33,578 nt of DNA from an uncultured Pelagibacteraceae bacterium (GTDB taxonomy: Bacteria > Pseudomonadota > Alphaproteobacteria > Pelagibacterales > Pelagibacteraceae): contig CACPLR010000012.1 of assembly GCA_902634885.1 (NCBI GenBank), positions 1 to 33,578 of the forward strand, written 5' to 3'. The stretch's first letter is position 1, and each line of letters begins with the position of its first letter. A program made the position numbers and the translations under genes. Positions 1-8,804 of this stretch are shown in pieces. The notes beneath the pieces were generated by a model. The model made no database searches and was not told the DNA's origin. It saw only the letters and a program-made list of their open reading frames with translations.

Positions 1-1082
1 TTTGAAAATACTCTTTTGTTAATTATTTTTAAAAGCAATTGTTGCATTTTTATAAAAGAAATTTTTTTACTTAGAAATAATTTAACTAACTCATCATTTA
101 TTGTTACCAATATGATTTCAAAAAAAGTATCCTTAGTTTTAAGCCTTTTAAGGACATTAAGGTATGGAAATTTTTTATTATCTGGTTTTATGAAATTATT
201 ACCATTAAAATCGCCAAATTTTATATCAGTTTTATTATAGAAATTTATTTTTTCATCTTTGAAAATGATATTAAATATTGGAATTTCCATACTAGTATCG
301 TGCATTAGAATTTTAATTAAACCATTTCTAAAAACAACTATGGCATGAATAAGAGATTTTGGGTGGACTATAATTTTTATTTTTCTTGTATCTAAATTAA
401 ATATTTTAGATGCTTCAATTACTTCAAAAACTTTATTCATCATTGTAGCTGAATCTGTTGATATTTTTTTTCCCATAGACCAAGTAGGATGATTTATAAC
501 ATCACTAATTTTATTTTGTTTTAATTTATGCAAAGGAGAGTTTAAAAATGGTCCACCTGATGCAGTCAGATATATTTTAGAAATCAAATCCACATCATTA
601 TTTAAAAGTGAGCTTACAGAAAAATGTTCAGAGTCGATAGGAATAAAATTTGTATTATATTTTATGAGCTCTTTTTTTATAAATTTCCAACCACATATTA
701 TTGACTCTTTATTAGCGCTAGCTAAATTTTTAGATGAAGGTATCAGTTGCAGAGTAGGTTTCAAACCGTCTAAACCAGTTATGCCTACTATAGATAGATC
801 TATTTTTTTTTTATTTTTTTTTAAAAATTCCAATATATTCGAAAATAAATTGATTTTTTTATTTCTTAAGTATTTTTTAGCTTTATGAAAATATTCTGAA
901 TCATTTACGATTAAATTTTTTACACCAAATAACTTTGATTGCTCATATAACAATTTATAGTTTTTATTTGATGATAGACACAAAATCTCTATTTCATTTT
1001 TATAATTACCTACTACTTTAAGTGTAGATTTTCCTATTGACCCAGTTGATCCTAATATTAAAATTTTTTTTTTAATTTTCAT
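1..1082 (-). CDS. dxr: 1-deoxy-D-xylulose 5-phosphate reductoisomerase, partial (3' end cut by window)
   Basis: Converts 1-deoxy-D-xylulose 5-phosphate to 2-C-methyl-D-erythritol 4-phosphate with NADPH, the committed step of the MEP isoprenoid pathway, in the cytosol. Reading the minus strand from the ATG at 1082 gives 360 uninterrupted residues to the left edge. The family is near 400 residues, so about 25-40 C-terminal residues lie outside. Visible motifs: the NADPH-binding loop GSTGSIG at 11-17, SANKES at 122-127, the metal ligands D150 and E152 in PIDSEH, LTASGGPF at 172-179, and HPTWSMGKK to SATMMNKVFE at 198-220 with the third metal ligand E220. The ATG overlaps the cdsA stop by 4 nt (ATGA), which supports the start and translational coupling. 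The product feeds the substrate of uppS two genes upstream. The N-terminal coding region contains T-runs of 9-10 bases on the plus strand. The assignment is secure. Confidence 0.95.
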   Translation of the reverse strand, partial: MKIKKKILILGSTGSIGKSTLKVVGNYKNEIEILCLSSNKNYKLLYEQSKLFGVKNLIVNDSEYFHKAKKYLRNKKINLFSNILEFLKKNKKKIDLSIVGITGLDGLKPTLQLIPSSKNLASANKESIICGWKFIKKELIKYNTNFIPIDSEHFSVSSLLNNDVDLISKIYLTASGGPFLNSPLHKLKQNKISDVINHPTWSMGKKISTDSATMMNKVFEVIEASKIFNLDTRKIKIIVHPKSLIHAIVVFRNGLIKILMHDTSMEIPIFNIIFKDEKINFYNKTDIKFGDFNGNNFIKPDNKKFPYLNVLKRLKTKDTFFEIILVTINDELVKLFLSKKISFIKMQQLLLKIINKRVFS

Positions 1083-1726
1083 TTTAAGAATAGTAGCAAA
1101 TTAATACCAACTGGTAATGCAAATATAATACCATCAACTCTATCAAGAATTCCTCCATGGCCAGGCAATAGCTTGCCAGTATCTTTTACTTTTGCTCTCC
1201 TTTTTAACAGTGAAATGAATAAATCACCTAATTGAGATATTGTTGAAATTAAAAATGTTAAAATAATAAAATTAAATGAAAAATTAAAATTTTGTTTAAA
1301 AAACAAAAAAACAATTATAGAAAATAAATAAGATCCAAGTAAACCTGAATAAGTTTTTTTTGGACTGATCTTAGTCAGTTTTTTACCTTTAAATACTTTG
1401 CCAAAAACAAAACCACCTACATCAGTTGCAATACAAATTGATAATAAAAATAAAATCAACAATTTATTTTCAAAATCAAAAATTATAAAAAAATATAATT
1501 GTGAAAAAAAAATTGAAATATATATTATTGAAATTAAATAAAAAATTACTGTCCTTTTATTATTTCCATTAAGTATTTTTTTTTGTAAATTAAATAATTC
1601 GACTAGTATCAAGTAACCAATTAATATCAAAAAAATTAACAGGAATATCTGACTTATTATTGCAACATAAACAATCATCAATAAAATTATTGATGTGAAA
1701 GATCTTTTTAATAAATTTGACATCAT
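1079..1726 (-). CDS. cdsA: Phosphatidate cytidylyltransferase (CDP-diglyceride synthase)
   Basis: Makes CDP-diacylglycerol from phosphatidic acid and CTP, the branch point of phospholipid synthesis, in the inner membrane. The 215-residue protein is mostly hydrophobic, with several membrane helices. It carries the family signature near the C-terminus (LKRRAKVKDTGKLLPGHGG, 174-192, followed by ILDRVD) and the upstream ATDVGGFVFGK and SPKKTYSG segments (100-128). It is shorter than the roughly 270-285 residue enzymes of many bacteria; the missing part is N-terminal membrane helices, while the catalytic half is intact. Start: two consecutive ATGs at 1726 and 1723; the first overlaps the uppS stop by 4 nt. 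Its own stop overlaps the dxr start by 4 nt. uppS-cdsA-dxr is the usual alphaproteobacterial order. Confidence 0.95.
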   Translation of the reverse strand: MMSNLLKRSFTSIILLMIVYVAIISQIFLLIFLILIGYLILVELFNLQKKILNGNNKRTVIFYLISIIYISIFFSQLYFFIIFDFENKLLILFLLSICIATDVGGFVFGKVFKGKKLTKISPKKTYSGLLGSYLFSIIVFLFFKQNFNFSFNFIILTFLISTISQLGDLFISLLKRRAKVKDTGKLLPGHGGILDRVDGIIFALPVGINLLLFLK

Positions 1727-2400
1727 ATGCCGCCAAAGTTTCTTTTAATTTTGCTATATTTATTAATGATTTTATAAAAATCATTTTGGTTAAAATCTGG
1801 CCATAGTTTTTGTTCAAAAAATATTTCACTGTATTGAAGTTGCCATAACAAAAAATTACTTAATCTATTTGTATTTCCAGTTCTTATTAAAATATCAGGA
1901 TCAGGTATGCCTTTGGTATACAAGTTAAAATCAATAGATTTTTCGTTTATTGCAAATTTTTTTTTACGTAATTTATTTACAGCATACAAAATTTCTTGCC
2001 TTGATCCATAATTAAAAGCAACATTTATCTGTAGCTTTGTATTTTTTTTTGTAATCTTCTCTACTTTTTTTAGTTTTTTTATTAACTTTTTAGGTAATTT
2101 ATTTAAGTTGCCTATAATCTTTATTTTTATATCTTTATTGATCAATTCACTTAATTCTTGATCAATATAATTATCTAAAATTTTAAATAAAAAATTAATT
2201 TCTTGTAAGGGTCTTTTCCAATTTTCTGTAGAAAATGTGAACAATGTTAAATATTTTAAATTTTTATTTATCGATGCTTGTATTATTTTTTGTACAGTTT
2301 TAATTCCATGCAGATGGCCGTAGTTTCTAGATTTCTTTCTTTTTAATCCCCATCTGCCATTACCATCCATTATAACGGCTACATGTACAGGTAGTATCAT
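1723..2400 (-). CDS. uppS: Isoprenyl transferase (undecaprenyl diphosphate synthase)
   Basis: A cis-prenyltransferase that extends farnesyl diphosphate with isopentenyl diphosphate to the C55 carrier lipid used for peptidoglycan and surface glycans. At 225 residues it is slightly shorter than the E. coli enzyme. The N-terminal signature HVAVIMDGNGRWG holds the catalytic Asp12, LFTFSTENWKRP follows in the middle, and the C-terminal part has DPDILIRTGNTNRLSNF and a WQLQYSEIFF..WPDF segment with the conserved acidic residue. The ATG at 2400 overlaps the frr stop by 4 nt (ATGA), and its own stop overlaps the cdsA start in the same way. The exact chain length made cannot be read from sequence. Confidence 0.95.
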   Translation of the reverse strand: MILPVHVAVIMDGNGRWGLKRKKSRNYGHLHGIKTVQKIIQASINKNLKYLTLFTFSTENWKRPLQEINFLFKILDNYIDQELSELINKDIKIKIIGNLNKLPKKLIKKLKKVEKITKKNTKLQINVAFNYGSRQEILYAVNKLRKKKFAINEKSIDFNLYTKGIPDPDILIRTGNTNRLSNFLLWQLQYSEIFFEQKLWPDFNQNDFYKIINKYSKIKRNFGGI

Positions 2401-2948
2401 ATTGTCATTATATCTTTTTCTTTAGATATAACTTTATCATCAATTATTTTGATATTTTTATCAGTAAAATCTTGAACTATTTTTTCATTTTTTTTTACTT
2501 CATCTTCTGAAATTTCTTTATTCTTTAAAAGTTTTTTTAAATCGTCGTTCGCCTCTCTTCTGATGTTTCTAATAGAAATTTTACATTTTTCACCCATTGA
2601 TTTAACTATTTTTTTCATTTCATTTCTTCTTTCTTCACTTAAATCAGGAACTGGTAATCTAATTAGTTGACCATCAATTTGAGGGTTTAGCCCAAGTTCA
2701 GACTTATTAATTGCTGCATCAATAAGACCTACATTATTTAGATCCCAAACTTGTATATTTATTGTTCTCGGCTCCGGAGTTGTAATACTAGCTAGCTGAT
2801 TAATTGGCATTTGTTGCCCATAAACATCTACCTTAACAAGATCAAGCATGCTTGCATTTGCTCTTCCTGTTCTTAAGGATGACAGCTCTTTAATAAAAAC
2901 TTCTAAGGTTTTATTCATTTTCACATCATATTGCGATGAATTAAACAT
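2397..2948 (-). CDS. frr: Ribosome recycling factor
   Basis: RRF acts with EF-G to split post-termination ribosomes. The 183-residue length is standard. Conserved stretches include ELSSLRTGRANASML near the N-terminus, a TTPEPRTINIQVWD-type core, LIRLPVPDLSEERR and KISIRNIRREAND toward the C-terminal part of the long helical arm. The start codon overlaps the tsf stop by one base (TAATG), so translation is probably coupled to tsf. In most Alphaproteobacteria pyrH (UMP kinase) lies between tsf and frr; here there is no space for it and no remnant. Confidence 0.97.
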   Translation of the reverse strand: MFNSSQYDVKMNKTLEVFIKELSSLRTGRANASMLDLVKVDVYGQQMPINQLASITTPEPRTINIQVWDLNNVGLIDAAINKSELGLNPQIDGQLIRLPVPDLSEERRNEMKKIVKSMGEKCKISIRNIRREANDDLKKLLKNKEISEDEVKKNEKIVQDFTDKNIKIIDDKVISKEKDIMTI

Positions 2949-3799
2949 TATTCTCCTATTTTAATTCTAGTAAACTCTTTTATTTTTAAATTAGGTATAT
3001 TTATTTCAGTTAAAATATCTTTAACTTTTTTCTTTGGTTCCATTACCCAATCTTGCGTCATTAAACTATTTTCCTCTTTGAATTTTTTAATTTTACCTAA
3101 ACTTATTTTTTTTGCAATTTCATCTGACTTTCCTGAATTTTTGATCTCCTCTGCTATTAGTTGTTGCTCTTTTTGAATTATATCATCTTTGATGTCATTA
3201 GAGTTTAAGGCAATTGGATTTGATGCAGCAATATGCATTGAGAGTTGTTTTCCAAAAGATTTTATTTGATCATTATTCTCAGAGGTCTCAATAGAAACAA
3301 CAACTCCTAATTTTGAAACATTATCTTTTATAACCGAATGTTGATAAATAAAATTTTGAGCATTTGAATTTTCAATTGTGGATGTTTTGCCAATTGTAAT
3401 TTTTTCACCTATTTTTGCAATTAGAGCGACTAAATTATCTTTAACTGTTTTACCATTAGCCATAGCCGATTTATTTAATTTATCTATATTAGAAGAGCAC
3501 TGATTATTTATTTCACTTAGTTCTTTAACAAAATTTATAAAATCATCATTTTTTGCAACAAAATCAGTTTCGCAATTAACTTCTATAAGTGAAGTTTTTT
3601 TGGAGTTACCACTAACAACTATAACGCCTTCTTTTGCATCTCTTGACATTTTTTTTGATGCTTTTGCAATACCTTTAACTCTTAAGATTTCAGCAGCCTT
3701 ATCTAGATCACCATTAGATTCTTTTAATGCAGCACTACAATCCTTAAATCCTGCACCAGTTGATTGTCTTAATTTTTTAATATTTTCAATATCACTCAT
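2948..3799 (-). CDS. tsf: Elongation factor Ts
   Basis: The guanine nucleotide exchange factor that regenerates EF-Tu-GTP. The 283 residues begin with a UBA-like domain (about 1-50: [19 protein letters not shown] and [13 protein letters not shown]), followed by the core-domain signature [12 protein letters not shown] at 76-87, which contains the TDFV motif that contacts EF-Tu. A later segment, [10 protein letters not shown], belongs to the dimerisation/core subdomain. It starts 22 nt downstream of rpsB and is presumably cotranscribed with it under the rpsB leader. No strong Shine-Dalgarno is visible in the short AT-rich spacer. The stop overlaps the frr start by one base. Confidence 0.97.
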   Translation of the reverse strand: MSDIENIKKLRQSTGAGFKDCSAALKESNGDLDKAAEILRVKGIAKASKKMSRDAKEGVIVVSGNSKKTSLIEVNCETDFVAKNDDFINFVKELSEINNQCSSNIDKLNKSAMANGKTVKDNLVALIAKIGEKITIGKTSTIENSNAQNFIYQHSVIKDNVSKLGVVVSIETSENNDQIKSFGKQLSMHIAASNPIALNSNDIKDDIIQKEQQLIAEEIKNSGKSDEIAKKISLGKIKKFKEENSLMTQDWVMEPKKKVKDILTEINIPNLKIKEFTRIKIGE

Positions 3800-3821
3800 A
3801 TTTTACTGTTTTGTTAAATTA

Positions 3822-4598
3822 TTAATTTAGTACTATATTTTTGTTTTCTTTTGATGATTTGTCGCCAATGTCTATTTTTTTGTCTTCAGATTTAGTTTCA
3901 GTCTCCTTTGGCAAATCTTTTTTTGAATTATTAATGGTTTCTTTCAATAAATTACAATAAAGATCGATAGATCTTCTTGCATCATCATTACCTGGTATTG
4001 GAAAATCAATTCCATCTGGGTTTGAATTAGTATCTAATATTGCTATAATTGGAATTCCCAACTTAATAGACTCTTTAATTGCAAGCGATTCATAATTAGT
4101 ATCTATAATAAAAACAAGATCAGGAACTTTTTTCATTTCAGCTATTCCACCTAAAGATCTTTGCAATTTATCCCTTTGACCACTCATCTTTAGAAGTTCT
4201 TTTTTGGTAAAACCTCTATTTTCTGATGAGAGATCTAAATTAATTTTATTTAATTTTTTTATTGAATTAGAGATAGTTCCCCAGTTTGTTAACATTCCTC
4301 CAAGCCATCTATAATTTACATAATATTGATCAGTATCTTTTGCTAATTCTGCAATAGCTTCAGAAGCTTGTTTTTTTGTTGATATAAAAAGTATTTTTCC
4401 ACCATTTGAAATTGTTGAGTATACTTTTTCTAATGCAACATTAGTTAACTCTAATGTTTGTGTTAAATCAATTATATGTATTGAGTCTCTTTTCCCAAAA
4501 ATATATTTTTTCATTTTTGGGTTCCATCTTAATGTTTTGTGGCCAAGATGAACGCCAGCTTCTAATAGTTGTTCGATTGTTAAATTAGGTATTTTCAT
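3822..4598 (-). CDS. rpsB: 30S ribosomal protein S2
   Basis: A component of the small ribosomal subunit head-platform region, needed late in 30S assembly and for S1 binding. The protein read from the ATG at 4598 has 258 residues. It starts [20 protein letters not shown], matching the usual S2 N-terminus, and continues with [13 protein letters not shown], the conserved [10 protein letters not shown] and [18 protein letters not shown], and a charged, low-complexity C-terminal tail. A GTG at 4622 would add 8 residues (MVAQPGIN) but lies inside the structured leader and has no counterpart in the family, so the ATG is preferred. A GGGA lies 6 nt upstream of that ATG. It is the first gene of the rpsB-tsf-frr-uppS-cdsA-dxr run. 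Confidence 0.96.
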   Translation of the reverse strand: MKIPNLTIEQLLEAGVHLGHKTLRWNPKMKKYIFGKRDSIHIIDLTQTLELTNVALEKVYSTISNGGKILFISTKKQASEAIAELAKDTDQYYVNYRWLGGMLTNWGTISNSIKKLNKINLDLSSENRGFTKKELLKMSGQRDKLQRSLGGIAEMKKVPDLVFIIDTNYESLAIKESIKLGIPIIAILDTNSNPDGIDFPIPGNDDARRSIDLYCNLLKETINNSKKDLPKETETKSEDKKIDIGDKSSKENKNIVLN

Positions 4599-4680
4599 AT
4601 TTATTCCCGGTTGTGCCACCACAATTATTGCCCCAAAGGGACCGGAGGTATAAAACCAAAAATTGTGTGCGTGTTAATTT
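4599..4680 (-). promoter_or_regulatory. Structured rpsB mRNA leader (probable S2 autoregulatory element)
   Basis: Directly visible on the minus strand: CACAATT (4667-4661) is a perfect 7-base complement of AATTGTG (4626-4620), and CCGGT (4645-4641) is a perfect complement of ACCGG (4611-4607). The two stems cross, as in an H-type pseudoknot. A CCC-TTT-GGG hairpin (4639-4631) sits inside, and an alternative TGTG/CACA hairpin spans 4623-4612. The second strand of CCGGT/ACCGG runs into the GGGA used as ribosome-binding sequence 6 nt before the rpsB ATG, so folding could block initiation. Known: a structured RNA preceding rpsB was reported from comparative genomics of Ca. Pelagibacter ubique, and S2 represses its own mRNA in E. 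coli. That this is the same element is inference from position, local GC richness and pairing. Confidence 0.7.
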
Positions 4681-4686
4681 GTGAAC

Positions 4687-4714
4687 TAGATACAATTTTA
4701 CGATATAATTTCAA
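4687..4714 (-). promoter_or_regulatory. Possible sigma-70 type promoter for rpsB
   Basis: On the minus strand TTGAAA (4714-4709) is followed after 16 nt by TATCTA (4692-4687). Transcription would start near 4680, just before the structured rpsB leader. The match is moderate, and AT-rich DNA yields such matches often. Position is the main support: it lies in the only sizeable gap between dnaE and rpsB, where a ribosomal operon promoter is expected. Confidence 0.35.
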
Positions 4715-4723
4715 GAATTATTT

Positions 4724-7700
4724 TTAATCTAGTATTAAATTTTCCTTGATTTTTAGTGAATTAAGCTGCTTTAGGTCAATTTTCCTTTTATCTTTTAAAT
4801 CAAAAACTAACTTATTTTGTTTATTCTGTAGTTCAAATTTAATTGATGTTTTGCCTTCATTTTTTTTCAGGTATTTAATTCTCTGCAATTCAGATAAATT
4901 ATTAAATTTAAGTTTTAATAAATCAATTGGCTTATTGATTACTTCTTTTAATGTAATAATTTTTTTAACATTAATTTTTTTTTGTATTTTTTTTTCATCG
5001 ATATAATTTTTCATTAAAGTCAACATCAGAGAATTTCCCTCTGTTAAAATTTCACGGTTAACTTCAAAAATATCTGAAAAAACAAATAATTCAAAAACAC
5101 TATTCAAGTCTGAAAATTTAATTATTGCATAAGATGTTCCTTTTTGTGTTTTTTTTTCTTGTACTTTTAAGACCGTGCAAGCAATATTGGAACTTAACAA
5201 ATTTTCATCATTTTGGAAATTATCATAACTTACAATATTGTATTGATTGAATATAGATTTATATTGATTTAAAGGATGATCAGAAATGTAAAAACCTAAT
5301 GTCTCAAACTCTTTTGTAAGTCTAATATCAATATTCCAATCTTCAATATCATCAAGAATATTTTCTTCATTACTTAGTTTATCTTCAAACAAATCAAATT
5401 GATTAGCTTGTTTATTTTCAAAATTATTTTTTGATTTTAATATAATATTTGGAATAGAATTATAAATTGATTGTCTATTATCATTTAAATTATCAAAGGC
5501 ACCTGCTCTAACTAAACCTTCTAACTGAAGTTTGTTTATATCCTTAGGATCAACTCTTTTTATAAAATCAGATAAGTTTTTATACTCTCCATTGGTTTCT
5601 CTTTCTTTAACTATATTTGAAATTGCTTCATAGCCAACGTTTTTGATTGCGCCTAGCGCATAAAAAAACTGTTTACCGTTTGATGTGAAATCTGAAAAAC
5701 ATTTATTTATATCTGGTCTAACAATTTCAATATTTAATCTTTTTAATTCCTCGTAAAATTCACTTAATTTTTTTTGATTTGATAATTCCATTGACATTGA
5801 TGCTGCAAAAAACTCATGGGAATAATATGTTTTTAAATATGCAGTTTGATAGGCAATTACCGCATATGCTGCTGCATGGCTTTTGTTAAACCCATACTCG
5901 GCAAAAGGTTCTATTTTAAGAAAAATACCTGCAGCAATGTCTTTGCTTATGCCATTTTTGAATGCTCCTTCTACAAATCTTTGTTTTTGTTTTTCAAGCT
6001 CAGCTCTTTTCTTTTTTCCCATTGCTCGTCTTAAAATATCTGCTTCACCAGCTGTAAAACCAGATAAAGCTTGTGCTATTTGCATAACTTGTTCTTGATA
6101 AATTATTACTCCATAAGTTGGTTTTAAAATTTCTTCTAATTTTGGATGAAGATAATCAGGTTCTTTAAGTCCATGTTTGCAATCATTATAGATTGGTATG
6201 TTGCTCATTGGTCCTGGCCTATAAAGAGCAACTAAGGCAATAATATCTTCTAATCTATTTGGCTTCATATGTATTAATGCATCTTTCATACCTGAGCTTT
6301 CAAGCTGAAATAGCCCAACCGTTTTTCCACTAGATAATAAATCGTATACTCTTTGATCTTCGTAATTAATTTTATCTATTTTAAAATTTGGATCTTTTTC
6401 ATTAACTAGTTTTTGCGTTTTATCTATTACTGTTAAAGTTTTTAAACCTAAAAAATCAAATTTTACTAATCCAGCATTTTCTGCAGAATACATGTCAAAT
6501 TGTGTAGAAGGTAATAGCAGGTCTGATGTAGAATCTTTATATAATGGTGTAGTTTCAGTTAATTTTTTATCTGCTATAACAACGCCCGCTGCATGCGTTG
6601 CAACGTTTCTATTCAAACCTTCTAATTTTAGTGATAATTCTATAAGTCTACTAACTCTCTTATCATCCTGTATTAATCTTTGAAGTCTTGGCTCGACATT
6701 AATACATTCCTGTAAATTTAATGGCCTTGAGGGATCAAATGGGATCATTTTACAAATGCTATCTATAAAACCATAGGGCAATCCTAATACTCTACCTACA
6801 TCTCTGATGACCATTCTTGCTTTTAGTTTACCAAAAGTAATTATATGAGCTACACTGTTAGAATATTTTGTTGTTAAGTATTCAAAGACTAGATCTCTTT
6901 TTTCCTCACAAAAATCTATATCAAAATCTGGCATTGAAATTCTATCTGGATTTAAAAATCTCTCAAAAATCAAATTAAACTTAATTGGGTCGATATCCGT
7001 AATTGAAAGACACCAGGCAACTAAAGAACCTGCTCCAGACCCTCTTCCTGGTCCAACTGGAATATTATTATTTTTTGCCCATTTAATATAATCTGAAACT
7101 ATTAAAAAATAACCAGAATAATTCATTTTGGTTATAATGCTAATTTCATGATCTAATCTTATTTTATATTTTTTATAATCATCATTAGTATCAAATTGAG
7201 TTTCATTTAGATTGAAAATTTTTTCAAATTTTTCTTTAAGACCATTTAAAGATTCATTTAATAGTGCTTGGTTTGTATCAATATTATTATCTGAAATATT
7301 TGGCAAAATTGGCTTTGATGGCAATGGTCTATAATTACATTTGTAAGGAAGACTAAAATTATTTTCAAGTGCCTCTGGAAGATCTTTGAACAATTCTATC
7401 ATTTCATCAGAACTTTTTAAGTAATGATTATTAGAAAGCCTATTTCTATTACCATCATTGACATATGTTTTTTGTCCAATACACATTAAAATGTCATGAG
7501 CTTCATGCATTGATTTATCAATATAAAAAACCTCGTTAGAGGCAATGATTGGTAAATTCAAATTTTTAGATTGCTCTAAATTATAACTTTCAAATTGTTT
7601 TTCATTAGCATCATTGTGTCTTTGTATTTCTATATAAAAATTGTCAGCAAAGTTTTCTGAAAGGGTTTTATAAATACTACTTAATTCCTCTAACAACCCT

Positions 7701-8134
7701 TTGTTAAAAAGATTTCCTGATAATGAGTTAATTGATCCTGAGAGGATGATAATACCTTCATTAAAATGTATTAAATCTTCAAATTTACAATGTGGATCAT
7801 TTAAAGAGTCATTTTCTAGATAAGATTTTGAAGATAATTCGATTATGTTTTTATAGCCAATATAATTTTTAGCTATTAAGGGTATTAATCCATAATAATC
7901 TTTATATTTAAAGTTAATTTGAGTACCTATTATTGGCTGGGTACCAACAGACGATATGCTCTCAGAAAATTCTAAGGCTCCACATAAATTTGCTGTGTCA
8001 GATATTCCTAAGGATTGTACTTTATTTAATTTACAATATTCTCTTAGCGAATCTATTTTAGCGGCACCTTCACAAATAGAATATTGTGTATGTATTTTGA
8101 AATGATTAAATGTTTTGCTAATCGACTCTTGCAT
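4724..8134 (-). CDS. dnaE: DNA polymerase III alpha subunit (replicative polymerase)
   Basis: The catalytic subunit of the replicative DNA polymerase, C-family, DnaE1 type; 1136 residues against 1160 in E. coli. In order: an N-terminal PHP domain in which the first metal motif reads HFKIH (H11, K13, H15) instead of HxHxH; the polymerase palm with PDFDIDF (402-408) and the third catalytic Asp at D560 in FDFLGL; PGRGSGAGSLVAW; finger-region motifs such as LYRPGPM and GVIIYQEQVMQIA; a clamp-binding peptide QFDLF at 912-916; then an OB-fold region and a short C-terminal domain. The degenerate PHP site resembles the E. coli type, so proofreading is expected to come from a separate epsilon subunit (inference). 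The ATG at 8134 overlaps the 3' end of lolD by 17 nt. It is the last gene of the long run before the rpsB promoter region. Confidence 0.97.
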   Translation of the reverse strand: MQESISKTFNHFKIHTQYSICEGAAKIDSLREYCKLNKVQSLGISDTANLCGALEFSESISSVGTQPIIGTQINFKYKDYYGLIPLIAKNYIGYKNIIELSSKSYLENDSLNDPHCKFEDLIHFNEGIIILSGSINSLSGNLFNKGLLEELSSIYKTLSENFADNFYIEIQRHNDANEKQFESYNLEQSKNLNLPIIASNEVFYIDKSMHEAHDILMCIGQKTYVNDGNRNRLSNNHYLKSSDEMIELFKDLPEALENNFSLPYKCNYRPLPSKPILPNISDNNIDTNQALLNESLNGLKEKFEKIFNLNETQFDTNDDYKKYKIRLDHEISIITKMNYSGYFLIVSDYIKWAKNNNIPVGPGRGSGAGSLVAWCLSITDIDPIKFNLIFERFLNPDRISMPDFDIDFCEEKRDLVFEYLTTKYSNSVAHIITFGKLKARMVIRDVGRVLGLPYGFIDSICKMIPFDPSRPLNLQECINVEPRLQRLIQDDKRVSRLIELSLKLEGLNRNVATHAAGVVIADKKLTETTPLYKDSTSDLLLPSTQFDMYSAENAGLVKFDFLGLKTLTVIDKTQKLVNEKDPNFKIDKINYEDQRVYDLLSSGKTVGLFQLESSGMKDALIHMKPNRLEDIIALVALYRPGPMSNIPIYNDCKHGLKEPDYLHPKLEEILKPTYGVIIYQEQVMQIAQALSGFTAGEADILRRAMGKKKRAELEKQKQRFVEGAFKNGISKDIAAGIFLKIEPFAEYGFNKSHAAAYAVIAYQTAYLKTYYSHEFFAASMSMELSNQKKLSEFYEELKRLNIEIVRPDINKCFSDFTSNGKQFFYALGAIKNVGYEAISNIVKERETNGEYKNLSDFIKRVDPKDINKLQLEGLVRAGAFDNLNDNRQSIYNSIPNIILKSKNNFENKQANQFDLFEDKLSNEENILDDIEDWNIDIRLTKEFETLGFYISDHPLNQYKSIFNQYNIVSYDNFQNDENLLSSNIACTVLKVQEKKTQKGTSYAIIKFSDLNSVFELFVFSDIFEVNREILTEGNSLMLTLMKNYIDEKKIQKKINVKKIITLKEVINKPIDLLKLKFNNLSELQRIKYLKKNEGKTSIKFELQNKQNKLVFDLKDKRKIDLKQLNSLKIKENLILD

Positions 8135-8804
8135 TGGTAAGTTTTATCTTACCATTTATCATTTGCAATTTACAATCTGCCATATTTGCAAAATATCTAT
8201 TATGAGTTGCAAAAATTATAACTCGATTTTTATTTTTTAAGTTGAATAAAATTTTAAATATTTGTTTAGCATTATCAAAATCTAAGCTTCCCGTTGGTTC
8301 ATCTGCTAATATTATTTCGGGTTCATTGATTAAAGCTCTAGATATAGCTACTCTCTGAATCTCTCCACCTGATAACTCTGATGGATAATGATTTAATCTT
8401 GAGGTTAAATTAACTTTTTTACTAATTTTTTTAGCTTCCTCAATCGAGTTTTTTTTATCATTAGTTAATAATAATTTTGGTAAATAAATATTTTCTAAAG
8501 CAGTAAAATCATTTAACAGATTTTTATCCTGATAAATTATCCCAATTTTTTCAGATCTAATTTTATCATTTTGTACTTTTTCTGAAAAATCAATTTTATT
8601 ACTTAAAATTTCAATCGACCCTGAATTTGGTTGGTCAATTAAAGACAGTAGATTCAAAAATGTTGATTTGCCTGAGCCGGAAGGACCAACTAAGGAATAA
8701 ATTTTACCTTTTTCAAAAGTAAAACTAATATCATTTAAAACTTTTATATTGGTGTGTGAGAAATATTTTTTTCCAATATTTTTTAATACAATTGATTTAC
8801 TCAT
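8118..8804 (-). CDS. lolD: Lipoprotein-releasing ABC transporter, ATPase LolD
   Basis: ATPase of the LolCDE-type complex that extracts outer-membrane lipoproteins from the inner membrane and hands them to LolA. The 228 residues hold all ABC motifs: Walker A GPSGSGKST at 40-48, Q-loop at YQDKN (91-95), signature LSGGEIQRV at 144-152, Walker B IILADEP at 164-170 and H-loop His201 in ATHN. Substrate type is assigned from the neighbouring LolC/E permease and from the usual alphaproteobacterial proS-lolC-lolD-dnaE order. By sequence alone it could be grouped with the wider MacB/FtsE-like ATPases. The ATG overlaps the permease stop by 8 nt, and the 3' end overlaps dnaE by 17 nt. Confidence 0.93.
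   Translation of the reverse strand: MSKSIVLKNIGKKYFSHTNIKVLNDISFTFEKGKIYSLVGPSGSGKSTFLNLLSLIDQPNSGSIEILSNKIDFSEKVQNDKIRSEKIGIIYQDKNLLNDFTALENIYLPKLLLTNDKKNSIEEAKKISKKVNLTSRLNHYPSELSGGEIQRVAISRALINEPEIILADEPTGSLDFDNAKQIFKILFNLKNKNRVIIFATHNRYFANMADCKLQMINGKIKLTNARVD

Noticed and set aside
664..888. Plus-strand open frames across the window, such as this one and 16-240, 9839-10045 and 33139-33381
   Set aside because: Each is antisense to a well-conserved minus-strand gene; none resembles a known protein, and their compositions are those of reverse-complemented AT-rich coding DNA.
4599..4622. GTG start for rpsB at 4622, adding eight residues
   Set aside because: It lies inside the leader stems, the extra residues do not match S2 N-termini, and the ATG at 4598 has a nearby GGGA.
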